Notes: a model not told the origin generated them from the letters alone. Numbered from the stretch's first letter, positions 21,451 through 35,507 are shown. The stretch: DNA of 64,000 nucleotides from Silene latifolia (GCF_048544455.1 NC_133537.1:75030166-75094165); one strand, 5' to 3'. Program-made: numbers and translations.

Positions 21451-22380
21451 CTATTGAGACTTCGCTAATGAAACAACATAATTGGCCCACATATTTCTCA
21501 TCTGATTGATGTCCTCTGGCGAATATTCTGGGGCTTTGTTGAGTATTAGTGGAAACTATAATTCAAAATATATATAATCAAAATAGATATAATACATGGA
21601 AGTATACATAATTGAACTTAATTTACGTCTGAAATAGTTTTTAAATCACACTAACCCGTATCAAAATGGTAGAAAGTTTTCCGTCGATAACCTTGTACAT
21701 GGACTGAAAAACGTAAAAGGCACATTGTATGTCGTCTGGTACTTTAGGAGACTATTATATAAATCACACACAGATCAGCTAAATTAGATAATCAACCGCT
21801 CACATAAACATTAATTAAATGATACGAGTAATTATTAAGAATACACTTACTATTGGCATGATAAAATTGGGATCAGTGTTGCTTTCATATTTCCCAAGTA
21901 GACATAATCTTTTTTTTGCTTCAAAAACACTAATTTATAAATATACACACATGCCATTGTTATTTGCATATATATGGCTCAAGTCATACAATAACAAATG
22001 ACATTATTGAAGGTTGTAAACTTACTCAATTATCATCTTTACACAACTGTCAGAGGGTTTGCCTTCGCGAGAGTCAATCCAGTACACTTTTTTTGTTTCT
22101 ACTTGGATTGCCAGTAGCACCCAATGCTTCCTATTCATTTTGGGACATTGAACTGTTAGTTCATTTACACTCATTTAAGCATATTAATAATAAATTTATA
22201 GAACCGTGATTCATTACAATAATAACGTACTATACATACATATTCTCATTGTAGGGGGCAAGCCATAGTTTATTGGACGACATCAACCGATGAGCGATAC
22301 TATTGATTTGTTCTTCGTATGAAATTCTGTGCACAGAGAACGCCTTAGGACTCAAGAATCCGTAGGCGTGAATTGGGACC
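21451..22380 (-). pseudogene. CACTA second gene, 3' exons: Ulp1/C48 protease core
   Basis: Minus-strand exons are legible. About 22380-22248: VPIHAYGFLSPKAF, then INSIAHRLMSSNKLWLAPYN. About 22150-22027: MNRKHWVLLAIQVETKKVYW followed by IDS, holding the catalytic His (HW) and Asp (IDS) of the C48 triad. About 21755-21655: PKVPDDIQCAFYVFQSMYKV, with the catalytic Cys in QC followed by Ala where Gly is usual. About 21550-21451: KAPEYSPEDINQMRNMWANY, ending in TAG. Ulp1-family enzymes remove SUMO or related modifiers; the substrate here is unknown. The upstream exon is cut by C1 between 22380 and 40058, and the reading resumes exactly at the GGACC duplication. Confidence 0.8.
22376..22380 (+). 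repeat. C1 target-site duplication, left copy
   Basis: GGACC, repeated at 40058-40062. Confidence 0.95.
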
Positions 22381-23647
22381 TGTTGGAATATGTGTCCTCC
22401 GACAATAATGCGATCGCAACTGTCGATCATGATGATCACATGTTTTAATCTCATTTTAAGAATACATATGGGATGTAATATTTTACAGTCAACTGGTCCA
22501 CACATATCAGTAATGATTGGCTGACTAGAGTGTGACATTACTGTCGTGCGACGGTGGTGATCAGTTGATCCCCTTAGGTCATACCTAAAGGGTGACACTC
22601 TTAATTGATTATTTAATTGATCGTATGCACGATACGGGTCAATTAAATTGCTTAAAATTGACGGGCGATTTTGTGAGTATTATTGACGTATCTTATTGTA
22701 ATTCGATCAAATAAGATACGGTCTGAGTAATCAAATTGTTTTATTACTTAGATAAAATTGTTGTTTACGAAACAATTGAAACTGAATGAATAATTTATTA
22801 TAAATAGAAGACGTTGTGATTTATAATTAATAAACCGTTTTGGTACAAGTAATTATGAATTACTAAGTCGATTTTGTACATGACGTATTTTTATTAATAC
22901 GTTGATTTTTAATATGTTAAAAATACATGACAATTTCACATGACTAGTAACATGTGACAATTGACAAATGACAAATATAAAATGGACCTCCCATTTTATG
23001 TAAGTGCCGAAAAATGGAGGGAGTATTAGGTTTAATTTGTGTTAGTTATTTTTAAGTGGAAAACATGATGATTGCAACCTAATATAGCCATGCATACCTA
23101 TGCTTTCTTGGGAAGAAAAACTTGCCCATGTATTGGCTCTCCTCCACCCTCCCCGCCGGTTTTCAAAGGGGATTATAGAGGGTTTTTCTCTCTAATTATT
23201 CATTCACAACTTTAACTATTTTTCTAGTGTAAGAAAATAGAAATTCTCTCTATAATTTGTGAAAGCTTATAGAAATAAAATCTCTCAATTTCTTCCTCTC
23301 TTGGCCAAAATTACAAAAGAACAAACAAATATTTTGGGTCACTTTTAGTAAGATTAATATTGTTCTAGTTCTAATAATATTAGTCTTTTAAGAGGTTATC
23401 TTGGGTATAAACTTTTGAGAGGGATTCTATTTTGGATCCTTGTTCATCCATTATAAGGAAGCTCAAGAACAAGTGAGAAGGAGATCTCATTTGTGCCCAT
23501 AATATCCGAAATCCCATTGTAAGAAAGACGATTTCTTCTCTTCTTTTGTTCAAGTTTGGATGCATAAAATCTAGTTTTAATTTTATGACTAAATTAATAT
23601 GTCACATATATGAATATGTAAATTAATGAGATTAATATTTTCTAACA
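22381..23647 (+). repeat. C1 5' LTR
   Basis: 1267 bp, TGTTGGAA...TCTAACA, paired with 38790-40057. Similar in length and sequence to the C2 LTR at 62414-63684. Confidence 0.95.
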
Positions 23648-23650
23648 ATA

Positions 23651-23662
23651 GGTATCAGAGCC
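23651..23662 (+). other. C1 primer binding site
   Basis: GGTATCAGAGCC three bases after the LTR end, complementary to initiator tRNA-Met. Confidence 0.85.
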
Positions 23663-25885
23663 TTAGGTTATTTGCATGCAAATCGGTTTATAGTTTTTCC
23701 GAGTTATATGATTAACATACAAAACTAATTAATTTGGTTTTATGAAGATAAACCTAAAAATAACCTTGCATGTTAAAACTTTCTGGTCCTAAGTGATTTT
23801 TAGGATATTTTGGTTTATTTATGGATTTTATTGTTCATTTTATATAATATAGGCATTAAAATGTGATTTTTATGATAAAAATGTCATTTTTGGACGAAAA
23901 ATAGCTAAACTTCGAAATTTTCAGTGATTTTTGGATATGTTTTCACATATAATATCTGCTGATGGCCTGTAAATTTTCATGATAAAATGAGTTGTTTTGC
24001 TCGAAATATGGATTTTTCAAGTTAAAATCATATTTAAATGGATAAATAGGTTAATATGAGTAATATTTCGAATCTGGTCATGTAAATTTAGTATGTTGTC
24101 ACATGCAATTTTACAAGATGTGTGTAAAATATTTGGCTATAATGAAGTCTTTATGCATGATTTATGAATTTTTGATGAAAAATCACATAAATAGTGACTA
24201 AAATTAGTAATAATGCTAAAACATACTTCATGACTTAAGGAAAAACGTCACATGTTGCATTTTATCATATATTTCAGATCTAAAAGTGAAAAGTTGATAA
24301 AAATAATTTTTCTCATATTTTTAGGGTCATAATTGTTAAAACCGATAAACCGCAACATTGTTTTTCTCGATAAATTTTCGAAATTTTTAACCTAAGTTTT
24401 GAACATTATGAGTGTCATGGTATTTTTCCAGAATGTTCATGAGTTTAAATTTCAAATTTTGAAATTATTTGAAATTTTTATGATTTAATTTGAAGTTTAT
24501 AGCATATTTTTTTATGTTTTTGAGTCCATTTATGAATAATATTAAGAAATCAAGTTTAATTATTGTCAAATATTAGTGGAGACTAATTTTGAGTCCTAAG
24601 ATGGTTAGGGTAATTAACTTGTACATAAATATGAATTTATGTAATTATTGTGATTTTAAAAGGTTAAATCACGCAAATCCGTAAAAACCGATTAATATAC
24701 GATATTGGCTCTTTAAATGCGATTTAGCATAAAATCGAGCATGTTCATAGATATTATAATGCTGCATTTTATTTATGATTGTCATATTTTAAATTTATGT
24801 ATTTTTTGAATTATGTAATTTTACTTAGTATGGCCTTAGTTTTAATTGGTATTACCCGAAATGCATGGGAATATCGATTCGGTTGTAATTATTGTGATCT
24901 CGTATCACCGTTTTGTAATTTAATAGATTTATTTTATTTTAATTACAAATGTATAATAGGAAATTATGTATTTCATTTTGTAATTTATTTATTCCGGAGT
25001 TCCTTGAAGACGGTGCCACTCGAGAAGGCGATCCATCAAAGAAAGTATTGCCTTGAAATGCGTGCCAAGACCGAAGTTCCAAGGACCATAGGAGTTGGTT
25101 TCCGAATTTGTAATAGTTTATTATATTTACTATTTTCGGAAGGTCATACTAGGATTTTATTTATGCTTTGCATTTTATTTATATGTTGCATGCATCGCTA
25201 AATCGCCATAACTAAACATGCATTTTTAAATCGAGTTTATCGACCGTGTTATTTACAATTATCGTAGTTCACCGCTTTAGTTCACTTAAAACGTGATAGA
25301 TAATAAATTGACATGACCTCTCGCTAAAATAAACAATTGAGACTTAGCCTTACCAAAAAGTAGAAACCATGAAAACCTATTTCATGAGGGAGTGCACTCG
25401 GCCCTACCGGGGTACAAACCTTGTTACGTAGGGGAAGTGGGTGATAAATGTCTATCCACCGAATTCATGTTGATAAGGGATGAATCGGCCCTACCGTGCC
25501 CAAGTTGATGTGGATTTGGATCATGGACACATTTATTCAAAATTTGGATTGAGCTCAACGGAAGTATTCATGACCGTAGTCGCATGTGTTCCAGGCTAAA
25601 GATGAATATTAATGTAATTTTATCGACCAAGAGTTCTAAAAGTAGAATCGATTAAAGCGTTAATCCACCGAGTTATATTGATAAGGGATGAAACGGCCCT
25701 ACTGTGCCCAAGTTAATATGAATTTTGATCTTGGAATCATTTATCAAGTTGGGTAGAGGTCACTAGATAAATGATATAAAACTTGTTTAAATTAAAATTT
25801 ACGAGTATTATTATTATTTTGAAAACGACAAATGTTTTATTCCTTCCATTTTTGTTTTGTAGACCACTTTTATTTCTCAAAACAA
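23663..25885 (+). other. C1 long untranslated leader
   Basis: 2.2 kb between primer site and gag, mostly AT-rich. A 140-codon open frame at 24779-25201 (contains LEKAIHQRKYCLEMRAKTEV) has no recognised domain and is hydrophobic at both ends; coding status is doubtful. An imperfect direct repeat (ATAAGGGATGAAWCGGCCC, then CCCAAGTT) occurs at about 25470-25515 and 25678-25721, with a related CTCGGCCCTACCGGGG at about 25397. Confidence 0.6.
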
Positions 25886-26608
25886 ATGGCCGCACCAAAC
25901 ACCAACGCCGCACCTCTCACTAATGTTTCATGGCTCCGATCCTTCATGGATCGTTGTAAACTTGAAAAGAATGGGTCAAATTTCTCCGATTGGGATGCCC
26001 AACTCAAATTAGCCGCCCAAGGTGACGACAAGCTTCGTTACCTCACCGAGGCCTCTCCACCCGAACCTAATGCTAGGTCGAGTGCCGCTACTAGGGATGC
26101 ATATGAGGCTTACCACAAAGAGTCCGCCGCTATGAAAAATGTGTTGATTTTTGCTATGGAGGCGGATCTCCAAAGGAGAGCCTTTAAAATGGGCACCGCT
26201 AATGAAATCTATTCCAAACTAGTGACAATGTTTTCACAAACACCGAGGATCGTCCAATATGAGGCGGCCTCGACATTCTTTGATCTCGATTTCAAGGAGG
26301 GCCAAAAGGTTAGCCCTCATGTGCTCAAATTGTTGGAGCTAGTCGAGACTTTGAAGACTCAAAAAGTTGAAATCCCCAAAGAGCTCATTGTAGATAGGAT
26401 TTTACACTCCTTTTCCAAAGTCAAAGCGTATGTTCAATTCCGGGTGAATTTTAACATGCAAGACAAGGATGTGTCTCTTGAAGAGTTGCACAAGTTACTT
26501 GTGCAAGCCGAAAGAGACATGGGGTTAAATATTAACCCACCTAAGGACGTGCTTAATATAAGCACTAAGAGCAAAGGGAAGTTCAAAAAGAATGGGAAAA
26601 AGGGTAAG
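25886..26608 (+). pseudogene. C1 copia gag, 5' part
   Basis: ATG at 25886 (MAAPNTNAAPLTNVSWLRSF). Copia gag landmarks: FMDRCKLEKNGSNFSDWDAQ, LRYLTE, AYHKESAAMKNVLIFAME, then EIYSKLVTMFSQTPRIVQYE (the UBN2-type gag core), and a Lys-rich C-terminal tract STKSKGKFKKNGKKGK. This part is open without stops. It is cut by T2 at the GTAAG duplication, and the frame continues correctly at 35513 into the zinc knuckle. It would form the particle shell and could be supplied to or borrowed from a related autonomous element. Confidence 0.9.
26604..26608 (+). repeat. T2 target-site duplication, left copy
   Basis: GTAAG, repeated at 35508-35512. Confidence 0.95.
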
Positions 26609-28319
26609 TGTGACACCCCTCGATGAGGCATCAAAAGAACTATTAAATTTAAGCAGAAAATACGATATTTTTAAAACCTTTAAAAGTTTAAAGTGCGAAA
26701 ACCACCATAAGTGATCAAACGAAAATGAAAAGTAAGATAATTAAGTTTTACAATTAAAAACAAAGTGCGTTGGGGAAAATATATCCCACGAATAAGCACA
26801 AGTCTAAAGATAGGTGAATCTAAGAAAACGATAACTAAAGTCCAAGGATCAACGTTCTCGCTAGCTCACACGTCTCCCCCATATAATCTGCATCACAAAC
26901 CTGTCATTCATGTAAACATGAACGCCACAGTCATTGGGGAGTAACTCAGGGTTCTCCCAGCCACAATATGTCAAAATACAAGTAAGCAAGAACTTAATTA
27001 AACATATTGATCATATACATCATACTTGAATAATAATGAACAAGGGGATATAAACGATAATCATAAGGAGATAGGCATATTACATTCATAATGAGATAGG
27101 CATGGTACATTTTATTAAATATGCATTCAAGGGAGTAGAATAACTAAGTCAACCAATTTCATATTAACTTGACTCAACTATTCATGTGAGATAATTAAAA
27201 TAATATGGAAGACACGAATACGGTCGTTTAGACAAAAACACGCATTTCAAGGAAATATAACATAGATATGAGATTAGTTATCGAATCATATGAAGAAGGT
27301 AAATAACGGATCAATTAAATAGAAAATACATGGATGGAACCATAGCCATTACTTTAAAAATCTCTTAACAAACATTGAACAGGACGTGGCTACCAATGTC
27401 GCATTCATACTTATGGCTTGCATCTCACCATAAGAACGGATGGGAACATCAATCCCGGCGATCATATCGCAACTAGAGGCTTGCATCTCACCTCTAGTAT
27501 CCGATAGGACCAAGACTCTCACAAACAATCATAAGAGACATGAACTCTCGTATATAAGGACACGTCAATGACCATAATCAAGCAAGACATTTACGTAGTA
27601 TGGACTCATAAGACAAACCCCTAGACTCCAACCTCCTGGTAGGACGACGATCATAATACGGTCCTAGTCTAAATCTGGCCAGACTCTCGGGATGGGCGAT
27701 ACCCGATTCGACATATGGTGACCTATCTGCATCCAAGACTCGATCCATGACACCTAACCGTGCCCCAAGGTCGAGTAACCCCAAATCGGAACCATGGTAC
27801 CTAACCGTACCCAAGGTCCGAAGAGGCGGAAGGATAACCCAACTCGGAAACCATGGAACCTAACCGTGACCCAAGGTCCGCAAGGGTAAAATCAATAAGG
27901 AATGTCAAGTAGTCACACAATGTAAAACGTCACACTTGGGTCACAAATACGAGTAAAAATGATTATATAAACATAACGTAAACAATTCATGTGAAGCATG
28001 CATAAGTACGAGAGTATAACAAATATCAAGTGCTCCCATGATAAAAGAGTATCAACACACCATACACAAGCATTAGAACCAAGGTTAAGATGCATACTCA
28101 ACAAGAAACTCAAAACACAATCTATAACAACAAATTTAGTACTCGACTACAACAAGGGTCAACTTCAAATGGTCGTAACTTGAGTTTTATAGATGATAAT
28201 GAGGTAAACCCAGTCGGAGGTGATAGATTATCCTCTTACGGTTCTAACGGTAGGTTATAAGTCTCAAACAAAAAAGCATCGAAGAAGTTATGGCCATTTT
28301 ACCAAAACTGGTACAGGCT

Positions 28320-28354
28320 GTGGCGCAGCCTGCGCCGAGGTGCGCAGCCTGCGC
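28320..28354. repeat. T2 LTR GC-rich dyad pair
   Basis: Two adjacent GCGCAGCCTGCGC units about 20 bp apart, followed by a GCAAATCA..TGATTTGC inverted repeat. The same block is at 34294-34350 in the other LTR. The unit shares GCGCAG/CTGCGC with the O1 LTR dyads. Confidence 0.8.
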
Positions 28355-29271
28355 AAATCACTGATTTGCACGACACAACAAATTCATCTTCATCCCCAAA
28401 TCATTTTTTTATAATGCCATTACCATCCCAATTGCACCATATATTACCCAAGCAACTTTATGCAAGTATTAAGTGTGAAATCAAAGCATAAAAGAGGGGT
28501 TAAAACACAAGGTTCAATTCAAATTCAAACAATTCCAAACTAACAACTTCATGACATAATTAAACACAATTATTAAGCATGAATAAGACGGTTTCTTTAC
28601 TAATTCATCCATGTATACAAAAGACTAGAAACTTCTTCAAACCACCAAGAGATATTCCACACAAAACTCATTCAACAACAAACAAGTAAAAACATGTAAA
28701 GAATCTAACTTTAACAGACATGTGAACAAACTATAACATATATAAACACCCAAATTGACATAATGTCGAGTAACCCATCACCGTTACCTTTTTGCACTTA
28801 AATCCACAATAGACTCATATACCTTTCAAGAATCCACTTCCGGGTTAACTAATCTTTCTCCTAAACATAAGAAAACACAAATTAAGACTAAGAATCGAAA
28901 TTAGAAAAAGGGTACCATATATAAATGGCTCGACAGCCCTATTTAAGGAGGAAAGTTGGTTCATTTCTTACTTAGAAAGATGGAGGGCGATGAGAGGAAG
29001 AAATAGACGTGAAAATCACTTTATTCGGAGAAGAATTGAGCAAGTTATGGTGTTTTGAAGATTTGTAAGAGAAAAGTGTAAAAATGGTGATGGTTGTTGA
29101 AGGTGTGCTGAAATTTTGAGGAAGAAGAAGTGGTTAGGGTTTCCTTCATGATTTTTATGAGGAGGAAGGAGTAGTATGTGAGCCCATTAGTCATACTAGG
29201 CCCAAAATGCAAGATTGAGTCGATATACACAAGAATTTACGTCTCAAGCCCACTACAACTCAAGACGGAAA

Positions 29272-29464
<193 letters not shown>

Positions 29465-29634
29465 CCGACCAAAATATTTATTTTTATATAACTTAAGCTT
29501 TAAAAATATAATATTTATAAAAATCATGTTTAATTATGAAATTAATTTAAATTAAATAATTTAAAATATAAATAAGATAGTAGATGGTTAATTAAATTAT
29601 AAATGTCAAAATGTAAAATTCGCGGGTCTTACAA

Positions 29635-29648
29635 TCACCCCATCTTTT
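29635..29648 (-). other. T2 polypurine tract
   Basis: AAAAGATGGGGTGA on the minus strand, directly inside the 3' LTR. Confidence 0.8.
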
Positions 29649-32574
29649 AAAAAGTTTCGTCCTCGAAACTTGAAAATAGAAATGAAATGTCATATAAAAA
29701 TAAAATCGGAATTTTGAAATCGGTAACCAAAACATTAAAAGGTTACTTATCGTAAGAATCAAAATCCCTTTAAAAGTTTCAAATAAAATTTTCTGACAGG
29801 ACCAGATTCTCATCAAAGGAACGGAACTGCTCTCGTTGCGCATTCAAGAACATCACATTCCAAATCGAAGATATGGTCAAAAGCAAATCATTTGTTTAAA
29901 TCGAAAATCAAAGTACTTTCAAAAACATTAATGAAGGGTTTTCAAAAGTATAAGTCTCATTCATGGAACGGAATTGCTCTTGTCGTGCACACAAGAACGC
30001 TAACTTTCCAAGTCAAAGACAAATTTAAAACACAAATCATTCGCCGACAAGCGTAGAAGAAGTTATTAAACGTATCTAATAACGAATTCTAACATCCGAT
30101 CAACGTCAAAATCAAAAGAAAAAGGTAAGTCAATCAAATTTTCTTTTGCAAAAGCCAAAATAGAGATAGAGGTTTCACTTTTAAACTCGAAAGGGAGTCA
30201 AATTTCTGAAAATATAATATTAAACTTTGACAAAAGGTCATAAATAGATCAAAGTTAATAGAAATTGGATAAAATTTAAAGAAATCACAGGCTTAACAAC
30301 TCGAAATCACGATAAGGAAGTCTATACTCAAAGAACAAATAGGGAATTGAATCAATTTTTTGTTTTAAAAAAAAAAAGATCTAGAATAGGTAAGGTTTGC
30401 AAAAGTAACATAAACTTCTAACAACAAATCAAAACTGGTAGCTTGAAAATTTAGAAGTTGTACAAAAAGGAAGGTAACTTAGATAGTATAAAAACAAAGT
30501 ACGTTAAGAGAGTTCAAACTTAACCAATAAGAGAGTTATGATGAATTTCATAGGCTAAGAATTGATGTCAAATCAATAAGAATGTCAAAGGTAGAGTTTT
30601 TATAGGTCACTAGCATCCAACTTAAGGGAGGAGCAAGATGAAGCGAGGAAGAGTGGTATGAACGAAACGCTTATGGCGAAAGAAGAATGGGAATTAGACA
30701 ACAAGGAAACGCCAGGTACTCAAACCTCAAAGAACATCTTCCTAAACGGTCCCGAAAACTTTCTAACAACAAAACTCATAACCACAACACTCCCAAGGAT
30801 TTCCTCAAATCACTTGTGTTACTTCACCCTAAGCAATTCCATGAAACAAGGCACTCCACTATGAGTGTAATCTCATCACTCCAAATCCACAAACATCCAC
30901 AAATAACTTCCATAAGATCAAAGTCAAAGTTTCCAACAAAGCTATGCTCATATCTAACTGGTGTCATCTATAAGTTTCCCAAAATGGTAAAATCCTCAAT
31001 CAAGGATCCTAACCTCAAGTTCTAAATTCCAAATTCCTCAAATATCCCACAAGGTTCTCATTTCAAAGCAAGGTAGTAACAACTCAGCCTAAAATTCTTT
31101 CCATGAAAGTTCATCCTACTACACATTCTTTTGAGAAAGATGCATAATCACCCAAGTTTGAAAAATCAATAGGATCTCGAGTCCTTCTCTCCCTTTACTT
31201 ATTACGGATTCCCAAAAGTGGAACTACACTCACTACAACATCATCCCATCATATCAAGTACTCATACCACCACAAAGTTTATAAAACTATAGGGTTAACA
31301 AATACTTCTCAATACTAAGTCTCTCTCAACTGAAGAACTCTCAAGGGTTAATTAATATCAATCACATCACCAATCCATTATGGTCATCAACATCCCAAGG
31401 AGTATCCTTTCAAATCTTACATCCTAGAACTTTACTTACCAACAAGTCCTCAAGAAACAAGATCTTAGTTGTAACAACGCCTTACCACCTCATATTTCCT
31501 CATTCTAATACCAAAAATTAAAACTATGTCCTTTAACTTAACAATTGGCGCCAACCATACTATTATCCTTTCTAGCTACTAAACTAAGCGCTAAGACTTC
31601 CCAACAACGTAGCTTAGTCTCACTCTCATACCATGCCTCAAGTAGTAAACAAGATCATTCACTTAGACCAAATAATAATCCCACAATTAGCATTTCTCAT
31701 ATGGCAACATCTACGTTATCAAACTCTCATGTCCAAAGTGATTACAAAAGCCAATCGTAAAGTCAACTTACTTGGTCAATCCTACATCCTCAAATCCACC
31801 ATTCAATTTCATCCATTTTAAGTCAAGTACTAAGCACTAGTATCCCAAGCCACGTCTGACAACACTTCCCGAGCCTTTCAAATCCCAAACATAAACAACA
31901 AAGCCAAGTTCTATAACCTTAGTAACAAATGCAACTCACACTTGACACACAGAATCCAATAATCAAGAATACTAACTTTATCAAGGATCTAGGTATAAGA
32001 ACCATTAAAATGCCTCATCACACTACCTAAGTCTTTCTAACATAACAACCTCTCAAAACCAGGGTTAAGGCTCAAACACAACAATCTCCTCAGAAGTCAA
32101 ATTTGCAACCAAGGTCAACATTCCTCAAAAGAAGGAGTACTATCCAATAGGCGTTAAGGGGGGATTAGCAAGGATCAAAGGGCAAGTTATGAGAGTACAA
32201 GAGTAACTCCCCGGGAAAAGAAAAGAGAGTTTAGAAGAAGAAGAAAACATTAAGAAGTAAATAATAAGGAAAGATACACAAAGAATGAGAAACATCTTCG
32301 AGGAAGTAGAAGCATTCTTCAAAGTTGAACAAATCTTAAATTTCTGGCAATAGCCACCAAATCTTGATCTTCACGTTGGTAGGTTTACGGTCATTGATCC
32401 AAGGGCACAACATTTATTAAATGACATTCAACAAACATGTTAAAACCTAACAAAGAGCAAATAAACTACAGACTACCACCTTAGGTCCTTAAGTCTACCC
32501 ATCTCTCATTCATTATTCAAGGTCAAGTTCAAGTTTAAATTTGGGGTACACGTGTGTGCGTCGGGAGTAACATA
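29649..32574 (-). other. T2 internal region without coding content
   Basis: No frame longer than about 110 codons and no domain on either strand. The part nearest the 3' LTR carries the AGTTTCGAGGACGAAAC segment shared with the end of T1 pol. The rest is A-rich and repeats short phrases such as TCTCATTCATGGAACGG and CTTTCAAGTC-like stretches. Fits a LARD-type interior. Confidence 0.7.
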
Positions 32575-32587
32575 GGCTCTGATACCA
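32575..32587 (-). other. T2 primer binding site (initiator-Met)
   Basis: TGGTATCAGAGCC on the minus strand, two bases inside the 5' LTR. Confidence 0.95.
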
Positions 32588-32589
32588 AC

Positions 32590-35243
32590 TGTGACACCCT
32601 CGATGAGGCATCAAAAGAACTATTAAATTTAAGCAGAAAATACGATATTTTTAAAACCTTTAAAAGTTTAAAGTGCAGAAACCACCATAAGTGATCAAAT
32701 GGAAATGAAAAGTAAGATAATTAAGTTTTACAATTAAAAACAAAGTGCGTTAGGGAAAAGATATCCTACGAATAAGCACAAGTCTAAAGATAGGTGAGTC
32801 TAAGAAAACGATAACTAAAGTCCAATGGTCAACGTTCTCGCTAGCTCACACGTCTCCCCCATATAATCTGCATCACAAACCTGTCATTCATGTAAACATG
32901 AACGCCACAGTCAGTGGGGAGTAACTCAGGGTTCTCCCAGCCACAATATGTCAAAATACAAATAAGCAAGAACTTAATTAAACATATTGATCATATACAT
33001 CATACTTGAATAATAATGAACAAGGGGATATAAACGATAATCATAAGGAGATAGGCATATTACATTCATAATGAGATAGGCATGGTACATTATATTAAAT
33101 ATGCATTCAAGGGAGAAGAATAACTAGTCAACCAATTTCATATTAACTCGACTCAACTATTCATGTGAGATAATTAAAATAATAAGGAAGACACTAATAC
33201 GGTCGTTTAGACAAAAAAACGCATTTCAAGGAAATATAACATAGATATGAGATTAGTTATCGAATCATATGAAGAAGGTAAATAACGGATCAATTAAATA
33301 GAAAATACATGGATGGAACCATAGCCATTACTTTAAAAATCTCTTAACAAACTTTGCACAGGACATGGCTACCAATGTCGCATTCATACTTATGGCTTGC
33401 ATCTCACCATAAGAACGGATGGGAACATCAATCCCGGCGATCATATCGCAACTAGAGGCTTGCATCTCACCTCTAGTATCCGATAGGACCATGACTCTCA
33501 CAAACAATCATAAGAGACATGAGCTCTCGTATATAAGGACACGTCAATGACCATAATCAAGCAAGACATTTACGTAGTATGGACTCATAAGACAAACCCC
33601 TAGACTCCAACCTCCTGGTAGGACGACGATCATAATACGGTCCTAGTCTAAATCTGGCCAGACTCTCGGGATGGGCGATACCCGATTCGACAAGCGGTGA
33701 CCTATCCGCATCCAAGACTCGATCCATGACACCTAACCGTGCCCCAAGGTCGAGTAACCCAAAATCGGAACCATGGTACCTAACCGTACCCAAGGTCCGA
33801 AGAGGCGGAAGGATAACCCAACTCGGAAACCATGGCACCTAACCGTGCCCCAAGTTCCGCAAGGGTAAAATAAATAAGGAATGTCAAGTAGTCACACAAT
33901 GTAAAACGTCACACTTGGGTCACAAATACGAGAAAAAATGATTATATAAACATAACGTAAATAATTCATGTGAAGCATGCATAAGTACGAGAGTATAACA
34001 AATATAAAGTGCTCCCACGATAAAAGAGTATCAACACACCATACATAAGCATTAGAACCAAGGTTAAGATGCATACTCAACAAGAAACTCAAAACCCAAT
34101 CTATAACAACAAGTTTAGTACTCGACTACAACAAGGGTCAACTTCAAACGGTCATAACTTGATTTTTATACATGATAATGAGGTGAAACTAGTTGGAGAT
34201 GATATCTTATCCTCTTACGGTTCTAACGGTAGGTTATAAGCCTCAAACAAACAAGTAACGAAGAAGTTATGACCATTTTACCAAAACTGGTACAGGCGCA
34301 GCCTGCGCCTAGGTGCGCAGCCTGCGCAAATCACTGATTTGCACGACACAACAAATTCATCTTCATCCCCAAATCATTTTTTTATCATGCCATTACCATC
34401 CCAATTTCACCATATATTACCCAAGCAACTTTATGCAAGTATTAAGGGTGAAATCAAAGCATAAAAGAGGGATTAAAACACAAGGTTCGATTCAAATTCA
34501 AACAATTCCAAACTAACAACTTCATGACATAATTAAACACAATTATTAAGCATGAATAAGACGGTTTCTTTACTAATTCATCTTTGTATACAAAAGACTA
34601 GAAACTTCTTCAAATCACCAAGAGATATTCCACACAAAACTCATTCAACAACAAACAAGTAAAAACATGTAAAGAATCTAACTTTAACACACATGTGAAC
34701 AAACTATAACATATATAAACACCCAAATTGACATAATGTCGAGTAACCCATCACCGTTACCTTTTTGCACTTAAATCCACAATAGACTCATTTACCTTTC
34801 AAGAATCCACTTCCGGGTTAACTAATCTTTCTCCTAAACATAAGAAAACACAAATTAAGACTAAGAATCGAAATTAGAAAAAGGGTACCATGTATAAATG
34901 GCTCGACAGCCCTATTTAAGGAGGAAAGTTGGTTCCTTTCTTACCTAGAAAGATGGAGGGCGATGAGAGTAAGAAATAAACGCGAAAATCACTTGATTCG
35001 GATAAGAATTGAGCAAGTTATGGTGTTTTGAAGATTTGTAAGAGAAAAGTGTAAAAATGGTGATGGTTGTTGAAGGTGTGCTGAAATTTTGAGGAAGAAG
35101 AAGTGGTTATGGTTTCCTTCATAATTTTTATGAGGAGGAAGGAGTAGTATGTGAGCCCATTAGTCATACTAGGCCCAAAATGCAAGATTGAGTCTATATA
35201 CACAAGAATTTACGTCTCAAGCCCACTACAACTCAAGACGCAA

Positions 35244-35338
<95 letters not shown>

Positions 35339-35507
35339 CCGACCAAAATATTTATTTTTATATAACTTAAGCTTTAAAAATATAATATTTATAAAAATCA
35401 TGTTTAATTATGAAATTAATTTAAATTAAATAATTTAAAATATAAATAAGATAGTAGATGGTTAATTAAATTATAAATGTCAAAATGGAAAATTTGCGGG
35501 TGTTACA
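32590..35507 (-). repeat. T2 5' LTR (about 2918 bp)
   Basis: Near-identical to 26609-29633. About 98 of the 107 bp length difference comes from the ATT tract at 35244-35338. Carries the GCGCAGCCTGCGC dyads at 34294-34328. Confidence 0.95.
35244..35338. repeat. (ATT)n microsatellite, about 31 units
   Basis: Counterpart of the 64-unit tract in the other T2 LTR. Confidence 0.98.

Noticed and set aside
21255..21490. Val-Cys repeat proteins
   Set aside because: Product of the (AC)n microsatellite.
23010..23200. Host gene or promoter near GGAGGGAGTATTAGG
   Set aside because: It is internal to the C1 LTR and repeated in the other LTR.
24779..25201. 140-codon hydrophobic ORF in the C1 leader
   Set aside because: No domain, no family recognised, lies between primer site and gag in AT-rich DNA; kept only as part of the leader.
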